Assembly (NCBI GenBank): GCA_019894735.1
Contig: JAGXOB010000097.1
Coordinates: 1-8,364 of the forward strand
Direction of reading: 5' to 3'
Length of the DNA stretch: 8,364 nucleotides
Origin: Promethearchaeota archaeon
Lineage (GTDB): Archaea > Asgardarchaeota > Lokiarchaeia > Sigynarchaeales > SOKP01
Positions within the stretch are counted from its first letter, which is position 1; the number at the start of each line of letters is the position of its first letter. The notes beneath the pieces were generated by a model. The model ran no database searches, had not been told where the DNA came from, and saw nothing but the letters and a program-made list of their open reading frames with translations. The position numbers were made by a program, and so were the translations under genes. Of the stretch, positions 1 through 5,600 are shown in pieces.

Positions 1-618
1 GCCTGTTTCTGTGTATTTATCAGGTTCTCCAAACCACTCTATATCTGGAGTAACACCGATAAATGACCATAAAGAAATTTCTTTGGAATAAGTACCTGAA
101 CCATCTCCTCGAGAGTAAAATGTTGTATTGCCTGCGTCTATGCTATACTTTAATTTTGTCATAACAGTTGTGATATTATCATTTGGAAGTAATTCTGCAG
201 GGTTATTTTCATCACCAACTATAATATAATCATTGTACATTACACATGCTCTATTAATCCCAAAAGGCGTTTGCCCATCGGTATCGTTAACAAAAGCATC
301 TTCTCTTGATCTAGAATGAACAAGTATCACATCTACATCGCCATTCTCACCATATCCTAATGCTTGTCCTGTTCCTACTGATAAAATTGAAACTTCTATT
401 CCTGTTTTTTGAGTAAATTCCTGTAGCAAATAATCTAATAACCCAGAATCATATGTAGAAGTTGTAGTAGCAAGGGTTATCCGATTTGGATTTCGAGCAG
501 ACAACAAATCGAGTATAAAAAATGTTCCAAAAAAGCCTCCTAGTACGAGAATAAACATAATTAGAAATGCTGCTTTATGCTCGCTAATTATGGTTTTTAA
601 TGCTCTTCTCTCACTCAA
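1..618 (-). CDS. tupA: Tungstate ABC transporter substrate-binding protein, TupA-like (partial, C-terminus off the left edge)
   Basis: The 206 visible residues match the TupA branch of periplasmic-binding-protein-like oxyanion receptors, which capture tungstate outside the membrane and pass it to a TupB/TupC-type ABC transporter. Visible family motifs in order are ATTTSTYDSG (50-59), SVGTGQAL (80-87), GDVDVILVHSR (93-103), MYNDY (127-131) and SRGDGSGT (169-176); the TTTS, VGTG and SRGD..S segments line the oxyanion pocket in this family. Residues about 16-40 form one hydrophobic helix after a basic N-terminus, so the protein is probably membrane-anchored; no lipobox Cys is seen. The start is the TTG at 616-618, two codons after an in-frame TGA. 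The first ATG (556-558, residue 21) would leave the helix without its basic flank. No clear Shine-Dalgarno or well-placed TATA box supports either start. Permease and ATPase genes would be expected beyond the left edge. Tungstate rather than molybdate is inferred from motif similarity. Confidence 0.87.
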   Translation of the reverse strand, partial: MSERRALKTIISEHKAAFLIMFILVLGGFFGTFFILDLLSARNPNRITLATTTSTYDSGLLDYLLQEFTQKTGIEVSILSVGTGQALGYGENGDVDVILVHSRSREDAFVNDTDGQTPFGINRACVMYNDYIIVGDENNPAELLPNDNITTVMTKLKYSIDAGNTTFYSRGDGSGTYSKEISLWSFIGVTPDIEWFGEPDKYTETG

Positions 619-705
619 TTTTTTTCACAAATTTTAAGTTTTTTGACAAATTTTTAATTTTTCCAATTTCCACTTCTCTTAAGCAAAAATTTTCGAATAT
701 TATTG

Positions 706-715
706 AAAAAAAAAA
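706..715 (-). terminator. Possible T10 terminator on the minus strand
   Basis: A run of ten A on the plus strand reads as T10 on the minus strand, the kind of tract at which archaeal RNA polymerase stops without needing a hairpin. No minus-strand gene lies directly upstream of it. It could be a backup stop for the dehydrogenase transcript, or simply an A/T run upstream of the tupA-like gene. Confidence 0.25.
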
Positions 716-733
716 TTCATAATATAAAAAATT

Positions 734-772
734 ATGCGTCTGGTTCAATTGGTAATAACGCCCGTATTGTAA
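734..772 (+). tRNA. tRNA-like 5' half, possibly tRNA-Thr (UGU); no 3' half found
   Basis: The sequence reads as acceptor strand ATGCGTC, U8, G9, D-stem GTTC, D-loop AATTGGTAA, D-stem TAAC, G26, anticodon stem CCCGT and loop ATTGTAA. It has the invariant bases U8, A14, R15, G18, G19, A21, U33 and purine 37, and GTT pairs with AAC. Position 34-36 is TGT, a Thr anticodon; shifting the loop by one would give GTA (Tyr) but breaks the D-stem phase. The expected partner strands (ACGGG, a T-arm with GGTTC, and GACGCAT) were not found by reading downstream on the plus strand. The following bases are T-rich (777-786). It could be the 5' half of a split tRNA, the 5' exon of a tRNA whose 3' part lies elsewhere, or a remnant left by integration or rearrangement. 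It is not a complete tRNA gene as it stands. Confidence 0.4.
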
Positions 773-1008
773 AAAGTTTTGTTTTTAATGCTAAACTTAC
801 CTAAAATTAACTGTTATAAAGAAAAATAGAGCATAATCATAGATGTTATTAATCAGAAATCTTAAGAAAGTAACTGAAACAATAATTTTGAAAGCATATG
901 AGAGGTAAGGAGCCAAATTAGTTTTATTTATCTCTTCTAGAGCCCTTAAAAATACCATTCCTTGAACTTTCTGTAAGAATATCCAATTTCTCTAATTCAG
1001 CTTGGGGG

Positions 1009-1017
1009 AAAAAAAAA
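1009..1017 (-). terminator. T9 terminator of the acyl-CoA dehydrogenase gene
   Basis: On the minus strand a run of nine T starts 14 bases after the dehydrogenase stop codon, followed by five C. A T-tract without a hairpin is the usual archaeal intrinsic terminator. Distance and orientation fit this gene well. Confidence 0.6.
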
Positions 1018-1031
1018 TGATTTAAATTAAA

Positions 1032-2789
1032 TTATATAAGAACTATATGTTCTTCTTCTTTTTTCTCACTTATTCTCTTTTTAAATTTCCGCAATAACCC
1101 TGAAAATTTCATTGGTTTTTCTTTATAATCAAGGTCAACTAAAGCTAGTTCTTGATATGCTCTAACAATCTCGTTAGAAAGTTCTTGCCAATCCCTGCAG
1201 ATCTTTAATGTTATTTCATCACTCCTTATGAGAGTTTCATGAGAAATAATCCTTGCAAAATCTTTTGCTAAAGGTTCTACGATACTCTGATCAGCCCCTT
1301 CAAGTATATCTCTGATAAAGTCTTCTGCAGGATACCATTCGGAGACTCTTTGAAGATCACGATGAATCTGAGTGAGCAGAACATTTCTGGGGCCTTCCCA
1401 AAGTTCCATTATCATAGAATCTCGGTGGAAGCGTGGTAATGCTATGAAATCCTCCATTATTCCATGGCCACCAAAAAAAGAAATAGCCATACGTATCAGA
1501 GCAGGAGCTTCATCAGCAACAACGATCTTGCATAGCATTATAAGTTCACGTAATCTGAATCGTCGCTTGCGTTCCTCAATATCATCTATTTGCTGTAACT
1601 CTCTTATCCCACTAATTAAAACCTCACCAAAATGAATAAACTCTGAATATAGTTTAAACGCGCCTGCAGTTGATCTCATAACAGCATGTTTTAATTCATT
1701 AATTTGATTCATCATCAACGGAAAAGATGCAATAGGAACACCAAAGGCAGTTCTAAATTGAGCATATAATATAGCTTCCCTTGCAACTCGAAGACCTCCT
1801 GCTGCCATACCAAAAGCAATATGAAGTCTCGATAGGGAAAGAACGATTCCAACTACATCTGCTAATCCTTTCTCGTGTGGTCCTACAGGATATGCAACGG
1901 CACCATTATATGTTATCTCCGCTGTGGGGAGTTCAGCAGTACCTAGTTTCTGTTTAAGCCGATCAATAGTATATGAATTTCTAACCTCCTTTTCTTTATT
2001 TCCAGGGAGCCAAGCTGGAACAACAAATGCAGCAACTCTTGTTGAAGATGGAACATCCTTGGGTTTTGCTGTGACGATAGCATAATCTGCTTGCATTGCA
2101 GAACAGAAAAATTTTTGACCGTATATACGCCAGCAATTTGAAATCCCATCGGGGCCCTCTGCCTCCTCATAAACTGCTTCTACCAAATTAGCTGGAACAT
2201 CACTTCCTCCTTGAATTTCACTAATAAATTGCGAACCTAAACTATATTCTCCATTTATACCATCTCGAACGGCTGTTAGACATGCTTTTGCTTCTGAACT
2301 TAATTCTTCTTCATATTTTTGCATTAACCAGACCATTCCATGAGTACAAGCAACAGGACACATAACACCCACCTCTCCCAACTGATATAGGAGAAATATT
2401 TTAGCAAATCTACTCCAAGCGGAATTTCTTTTAGGATCAAATAAACCTAAGCTAAATACACCCTTTTCAAGCTGCTCGGTCTCAGCGGCTCTTTTAATCC
2501 GATCTATTCGATGATTATGACCATCATAATGTTGTACGACTGTACATTTCGCCCGATTCTCAAGTCGAGTTGCTTCATCTGCTAAATCCCTCCATAGGTA
2601 GGAAACTTTATCCGACAACTCTTTAAGCTCAGCATCTATTATCTCGAATTCAGAACCCGTATATTTTTTGAGTAAAGCTCGGAAAAATTCATCATCTCTA
2701 TAGAAGTTAAATTGATTTTTAACGAATAAATAATCATCAAATGAATATGGGTTGTTTCTATCACCCTCAGTACTTTCTTGTGCACACAT
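1032..2789 (-). CDS. Acyl-CoA dehydrogenase family flavoprotein, AidB/long-form type
   Basis: The 585-residue protein belongs to the FAD-dependent acyl-CoA dehydrogenase superfamily, which oxidises acyl-CoA to trans-2-enoyl-CoA and passes electrons to an electron-transfer flavoprotein. Visible motifs are EIQGGSDV (191-198, flavin/substrate loop), GQKFFCS (224-230, middle beta domain), RLHIAFGMAAGG (321-332), RTAFGVPIASFP (346-357, after the fashion of the R-x-x-F-G motif), FGGHG (439-443) and ELWEGPRN (462-469). E465, in the W-E-G triplet, is where the catalytic base of many family members falls. At 585 residues it is far longer than the usual 380-400; it has an N-terminal extension of about 110 residues and a C-terminal helical tail of about 110 ending in a Lys/Glu-rich segment. 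Both the length and the EPQGGSDV/LWEG-like motifs resemble the AidB and long-chain branches. Substrate cannot be told. It has its own promoter and T9 terminator. It appears somewhat richer in G+C than its neighbours. Confidence 0.9.
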   Translation of the reverse strand: MCAQESTEGDRNNPYSFDDYLFVKNQFNFYRDDEFFRALLKKYTGSEFEIIDAELKELSDKVSYLWRDLADEATRLENRAKCTVVQHYDGHNHRIDRIKRAAETEQLEKGVFSLGLFDPKRNSAWSRFAKIFLLYQLGEVGVMCPVACTHGMVWLMQKYEEELSSEAKACLTAVRDGINGEYSLGSQFISEIQGGSDVPANLVEAVYEEAEGPDGISNCWRIYGQKFFCSAMQADYAIVTAKPKDVPSSTRVAAFVVPAWLPGNKEKEVRNSYTIDRLKQKLGTAELPTAEITYNGAVAYPVGPHEKGLADVVGIVLSLSRLHIAFGMAAGGLRVAREAILYAQFRTAFGVPIASFPLMMNQINELKHAVMRSTAGAFKLYSEFIHFGEVLISGIRELQQIDDIEERKRRFRLRELIMLCKIVVADEAPALIRMAISFFGGHGIMEDFIALPRFHRDSMIMELWEGPRNVLLTQIHRDLQRVSEWYPAEDFIRDILEGADQSIVEPLAKDFARIISHETLIRSDEITLKICRDWQELSNEIVRAYQELALVDLDYKEKPMKFSGLLRKFKKRISEKKEEEHIVLI

Positions 2790-2810
2790 ATCTCTTTCAC
2801 TACTCTTCTT

Positions 2811-2820
2811 TATATTTAAA
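2811..2820 (-). promoter_or_regulatory. TATA box of the acyl-CoA dehydrogenase gene
   Basis: On the minus strand this reads TTTAAATATA, centred about 27 bp before the ATG at 2789. That spacing puts transcription start at or next to the start codon, so the mRNA is probably leaderless. No Shine-Dalgarno lies before the ATG. Confidence 0.5.
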
Positions 2821-2874
2821 AATTTTTAGAAAATCAAATTATTTAACTCTAGGCGGAATAGTTTAAATTTTTAT

Positions 2875-2888
2875 GTGAAAATTTACAC
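2875..2888. repeat. Imperfect 14-bp dyad upstream of the dehydrogenase promoter
   Basis: GTGAAAATTTACAC is a palindrome apart from one mismatched pair. It lies about 55 bp upstream of the dehydrogenase TATA box and could be an operator. It is A/T-rich in its centre and may be chance. Confidence 0.2.
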
Positions 2889-2964
2889 TTTTATCAGGAT
2901 AAATTTTGTAAAAGGTTGGTTGGAGGTAAGAATTTTAAAAATTGATTTTGTAAAATAGCAAAAA

Positions 2965-3885
2965 TTACGTGAAATTAAACAATTTTCTCACCTTATCAAC
3001 TGTTTCGGAATCAAATTTCTTAAACATTGCATAAGCAGCAATTGGCACAACACAGCCACAATTGTCACATAAAAGTGGTGAATTTCCCATAACGCAAAAC
3101 TTCTGTTTTCCATCGGGAAAGAAACTTTTAATTTGACCAGTTTTAAATACGCAATGCGGCACGAATTCTTTTGACAAATATACTTCTAGCATTTTTTTGG
3201 AATAAATAATAAAATCTCCATATTCACGCATTACTTTTAAAATGTCCTTAATTGTCTTTTTTAATATATTGCCTTTTAATAAGAGTGGGTTGTCAGGATA
3301 ACTGGTATATAATAGAAATATTAATCCTGATGCATCGTTATCATAAGCAATTTTGACAATATCTTCAATTTCCTTATAATTTAATGTCATGATGGTAGAA
3401 GTAACGAGCGGATTGTTCTCCCGAATATTTAGTATAACACTATCAAAAACCTTTGCTCCTCTTATTTTTTCATGAGTTTCCTTGGTACCATCTATACTTA
3501 CCCAGTATTTCGGTTGTTTATATCCATTAAATCGAGGTAACTTTATGACTCCATTAGATACAACTTGTACAGTGGGAAAAATTTTGATTGCTTCTTTTAT
3601 AACTTCCATTCTTAAAGTTGGTTCTCCACCGGTTAAAACAGCTGTTTTGGTTCCCAACTTTCTATGGTATTTAAAAAACTTACTGAATTGTTCGTCCGAT
3701 AATTCCGTTCTTTTACATTTTAATTCGTTTGCTGATGAGAAAAAATAGCAATGCGTGCATTTTAGGTTACATTGCCAAGTTAAGTCATAATTCACATATA
3801 ATGGAACATTTCTTACTATTGACTGTAAAAATGATGGAGAATACGAAAGAAAACTTATTAAATTTTTCGCAGTAAATAGTCCCAT
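2965..3885 (-). CDS. Radical SAM protein with a C-terminal cysteine cluster
   Basis: The 306-residue protein (numbered from the ATG at 3885) has the radical SAM signature C39-NLK-C43-TH-C46 that binds the [4Fe-4S] cluster reducing S-adenosylmethionine. Further landmarks of the partial TIM barrel are TGGEPTLR (85-92, SAM binding), VVSNG (108-112) and WVSIDGTKETHEKIRG (128-143), as in MoaA/SPASM-type enzymes. The C-terminus has C245, C264, C273, C276 and C278 in a C-x18-C-x8-C-x2-C-x-C arrangement. It probably holds a second Fe-S cluster, but it is shorter than a standard SPASM domain. An N-terminal segment of about 30 residues is amphipathic and could lie on the membrane. The start two codons earlier (TTG, 3889-3891) is rejected because the TATA box at 3906-3915 fits a leaderless ATG at 3885. 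It stands alone, so neither substrate peptide nor partner can be named from context. Confidence 0.87.
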   Translation of the reverse strand: MGLFTAKNLISFLSYSPSFLQSIVRNVPLYVNYDLTWQCNLKCTHCYFFSSANELKCKRTELSDEQFSKFFKYHRKLGTKTAVLTGGEPTLRMEVIKEAIKIFPTVQVVSNGVIKLPRFNGYKQPKYWVSIDGTKETHEKIRGAKVFDSVILNIRENNPLVTSTIMTLNYKEIEDIVKIAYDNDASGLIFLLYTSYPDNPLLLKGNILKKTIKDILKVMREYGDFIIYSKKMLEVYLSKEFVPHCVFKTGQIKSFFPDGKQKFCVMGNSPLLCDNCGCVVPIAAYAMFKKFDSETVDKVRKLFNFT

Positions 3886-3905
3886 AATCAATATAAGATT
3901 CGCGG

Positions 3906-3915
3906 TTTTAAAAAT
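3906..3915 (-). promoter_or_regulatory. TATA box of the radical SAM gene
   Basis: The minus strand reads ATTTTTAAAA, centred about 25 bp before the ATG at 3885. The spacing supports a leaderless transcript and picks the ATG over the TTG six bases upstream. Confidence 0.45.
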
Positions 3916-3973
3916 AAGTTAGTAATAAAATAAAAAGAGTAGGTATTCTTTACGACATAGGAGTTTAAATAGG

Positions 3974-3980
3974 AAAAAAA
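3974..3980 (-). terminator. T7 terminator of the coiled-coil operon
   Basis: Seven T on the minus strand begin only three bases after the stop codon of the second coiled-coil gene (3984-3986). This is a typical archaeal T-tract stop and closes the two-gene operon before the radical SAM promoter. Confidence 0.5.
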
Positions 3981-3983
3981 TAT

Positions 3984-4721
3984 TTAAGGCATAGTTATGA
4001 CGTTGCTATCTTCATCAAGTTTAATTACGCCTTTAACTGCGAGCTGTTTAATAGTTCTAACTGCCATGATTGGAGGGACAGAAAGTAAATTCTTTAATTC
4101 ATCAAGGTTACAGCTGCTTTGCGACATAATCGTAGCTATAATATCTACTTCAGAGATTTCTTCTTCTGAATTTTCTATCAAAAACGAAGTGAAGTAGTTA
4201 TTTCTCTTCAGTTGTTTAAGTTTAAAATCTAATTCTTGCATCTTTTCTTCCGTGTACATTGTTCTCAATTGTTTTTCTCGATTTTTATTGTCAATTTTTT
4301 TTTGTTCTAATTGAGAGTTTTCAATCTCCTTTGAAGCGATTTTTTCATTCACAGAATTTACTTTCGATAAAAGATTTTCAAGTTCCAGCATAGGGGCTTT
4401 TAAACTATCTTTAATTTTTTCATGAGTATCTCTCATTTCGGTAACATTTAATTGCAAATCGTTCTTAGACGATTTTAAGTTTTGCAGTTTCTTGTCTAAA
4501 TCCGTTGATTTAATTTTGAGTTCTGTTAATTCACCATTTTGAACTTCAATCATTTCCTCTAACTTTTTAATATCATCTAGCTCTTTTTTCATCCTTTTCC
4601 ATATTAGACCTAAATTTTGAATAATATTTTCGCTATTTTTCTGGAGTGTTTGTTGGTATTCGTCAAAATATTTCTCAAATTGCTCAATGGAGCCTAAAAT
4701 GTCTTTTAAACTGGAACTCAT
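3984..4721 (-). CDS. Coiled-coil protein with C-terminal winged-helix domain (second gene of pair)
   Basis: I do not recognise a named family. The 245-residue protein is an almost unbroken, charged Leu/Ile heptad-type coiled coil over about residues 12-172, with short breaks near KAP (108-110). A compact domain follows at about 188-243. Its pattern (helix DIIATIMSQ, helix NLDELKNLLS, helix AVRTIKQLAVKG, then strand-turn-strand VIKLDEDSNVITM) is that of a winged helix-turn-helix. There is no signal peptide or transmembrane segment, so it is cytoplasmic. The start ATG overlaps the stop of the upstream gene by one base (TGATG) and is preceded by GGAGGT, so the two are co-translated. The upstream protein has the same architecture, and its C-terminal part resembles this one (K/NxY.S.L near the domain start, ITL/ITM at the end). 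That suggests paralogues forming a heteromeric rod with paired winged helices. A role in chromosome, cytoskeletal or membrane-remodelling scaffolds is possible but not shown. Confidence 0.85.
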   Translation of the reverse strand: MSSSLKDILGSIEQFEKYFDEYQQTLQKNSENIIQNLGLIWKRMKKELDDIKKLEEMIEVQNGELTELKIKSTDLDKKLQNLKSSKNDLQLNVTEMRDTHEKIKDSLKAPMLELENLLSKVNSVNEKIASKEIENSQLEQKKIDNKNREKQLRTMYTEEKMQELDFKLKQLKRNNYFTSFLIENSEEEISEVDIIATIMSQSSCNLDELKNLLSVPPIMAVRTIKQLAVKGVIKLDEDSNVITMP

Positions 4722-5476
4722 CAGAAATCAACCTCCTCTTTTAAAGTTATAGTACTTGCTACTTGATCATATTCAATGGGGGCATCGTCTTCAAGCATTC
4801 TAGCTATTATCTTTCTTGCTTGGTCTTCTTTCATATCGATGGCTAATAGGATATTTTTAATATCTAATTTACTTCCCACTTGTAAAGCTTTTATAAATTG
4901 GTACAATTGTGAACTTATATACTTCTTGTTGATCAATATTTTCATCGCAGCTACTCTATTTTCGTAGGATTCAACATATTTTTCTTTCTTAACATAAGTT
5001 CCATTAAGTTCAGCTTCTAAAATTTTCAAGTTTTCTTCAAATTTTTCAACTTCTTTGGTTAAGGTAAAGAATTGATTTTCAAGTTCTTTTAAACGCTGAT
5101 CTCGATTTGTTCGCTCTTCCATTTTCAATTGAATTTTTACTTGGGTTTCTTTCAACTCATTTTGACTTGTCTGAATTAGAATTTCCATTTCATGGCGATT
5201 TTTTGTTAATTCGGTGTTGTCCTCTTCGAACCCTATGTTATCTCGTTGATTTTGAGATATCTTGTTTTTGAGCGTAATTATTTCCTCAATATTGGATTGG
5301 ATTGTTTTTAACAGCCCATTCTTTTCATCTTCATATTTTTCCAGCTCTTCAAGTATCTTTTCAGGTTGCATTCTTAACTTTGGAATATAATCACTATTCA
5401 AACCGCTGATATCTACAATCATCGAAGTCATTTTTTTTAGGGAAGTCTTGGCATCTAATAAAGGCGTTTCACTCAT
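4721..5476 (-). CDS. Coiled-coil protein with C-terminal winged-helix domain (first gene of pair)
   Basis: No named family is recognised. The 251-residue protein (from the ATG at 5476) has a short N-terminal helical region and a long charged coiled coil at about 36-175, rich in Glu, Lys, Asn and Gln. A globular segment at about 185-247 follows: helices YISSQLYQFIKAL, LDIKNILLAI and DQARKIIARMLEDD, then a strand pair IEYDQVASTITL. This is consistent with a winged helix-turn-helix. No membrane segment is present. A TTG-initiated version eight codons longer (to 5500) is rejected because the TATA box at 5501-5512 puts the transcript start near the ATG. The last codons of this gene (KEEVDF) carry the Shine-Dalgarno for the next gene, which starts one base inside the stop. 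The same order of domains, similar lengths (251 and 245) and tight coupling point to a two-subunit complex. It resembles in outline other paired coiled-coil/winged-helix scaffolds, but homology to any is not established here. Confidence 0.85.
   Translation of the reverse strand: MSETPLLDAKTSLKKMTSMIVDISGLNSDYIPKLRMQPEKILEELEKYEDEKNGLLKTIQSNIEEIITLKNKISQNQRDNIGFEEDNTELTKNRHEMEILIQTSQNELKETQVKIQLKMEERTNRDQRLKELENQFFTLTKEVEKFEENLKILEAELNGTYVKKEKYVESYENRVAAMKILINKKYISSQLYQFIKALQVGSKLDIKNILLAIDMKEDQARKIIARMLEDDAPIEYDQVASTITLKEEVDF
4731..4736 (-). promoter_or_regulatory. Shine-Dalgarno GGAGGT for the second coiled-coil gene
   Basis: On the minus strand GGAGGT lies nine bases before the ATG at 4721, inside the last codons of the preceding gene. 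It is the only strong Shine-Dalgarno directly preceding a gene start in the window. With the TGATG overlap it indicates coupled translation of the two subunits. Confidence 0.75.
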
Positions 5477-5500
5477 TATAAATTCTCTTTTAATTCTCAA

Positions 5501-5512
5501 ATATAAATATAA
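5501..5512 (-). promoter_or_regulatory. TATA box of the coiled-coil operon
   Basis: The minus strand reads TTATATTTATAT; its TTTATAT part is centred 28 bp before the ATG at 5476. This fits a leaderless or nearly leaderless operon mRNA and shows the pair is transcribed separately from the kinase-fold gene upstream. Confidence 0.5.
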
Positions 5513-5583
5513 TTTACTTATAGAGCACCCATTATTAAATGTGTATTTTTCAAAACCGAGATAAATTAGTAATTAAAATAACC

Positions 5584-5590
5584 AAAAAAA
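5584..5590 (-). terminator. T7 terminator of the phosphotransferase gene
   Basis: A run of seven T on the minus strand starts ten bases after the stop codon at 5601-5603. It separates this gene from the coiled-coil operon downstream. Confidence 0.5.
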
Positions 5591-5600
5591 GTAAGACTTC

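Larger units (their letters stand above)
619..1031. other. Gene-poor intergenic region between tupA-like and acyl-CoA dehydrogenase genes
   Basis: These 413 bases hold no convincing protein gene. The longest plus-strand ATG frame is 21 codons (843-908) and has no ribosome-binding site. The region does contain a tRNA-like 5' half (734-772), an A10 run at 706-715, a T-rich stretch just after the tRNA-like piece (777-786), and the T-tract terminator of the dehydrogenase (minus-strand T9, 1009-1017). An open frame on the minus strand from 1031 to 924 continues in phase after the dehydrogenase stop and is discussed as a finding. The promoter of the tupA-like gene should lie in 620-660, where A/T-rich TATA-like stretches exist (651-659, 632-640) but none has convincing spacing. 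Confidence 0.6.

Noticed and set aside
1372..1635. Plus-strand 87-codon frame inside the dehydrogenase gene
   Set aside because: It is the antisense shadow of a strongly supported dehydrogenase domain, is Ser/Ile/Arg-rich and has no promoter or ribosome-binding site.
1943..2170. Minus-strand 75-codon frame inside the dehydrogenase gene
   Set aside because: It overlaps the conserved middle domain in another frame and shows no motif.
2923..2950. GGAGGT on the plus strand in the gap upstream of the dehydrogenase
   Set aside because: Only a three-codon TTG frame follows, so it does not serve a gene.
3482..3748. Plus-strand 88-codon frame opposite the radical SAM gene
   Set aside because: It lies opposite the SAM-binding core, which is clearly coding on the minus strand.
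3997..4197. Plus-strand 66-codon frame opposite the second coiled-coil gene
   Set aside because: Its Ser/Ile/Leu-rich content is what the reverse of a Glu/Lys coiled coil gives; no start signals.
4776..4967. Plus-strand 63-codon hydrophobic frame opposite the first coiled-coil gene
   Set aside because: Antisense shadow of the winged-helix domain; apparent hydrophobicity is a by-product of reading the other strand.
3984..5476. Reading the coiled-coil pair as ESCRT-III or SMC proteins
   Set aside because: No ESCRT-III basic/acidic helix split and no Walker or ABC signature motifs are visible; coiled coils alone are poor evidence of homology.
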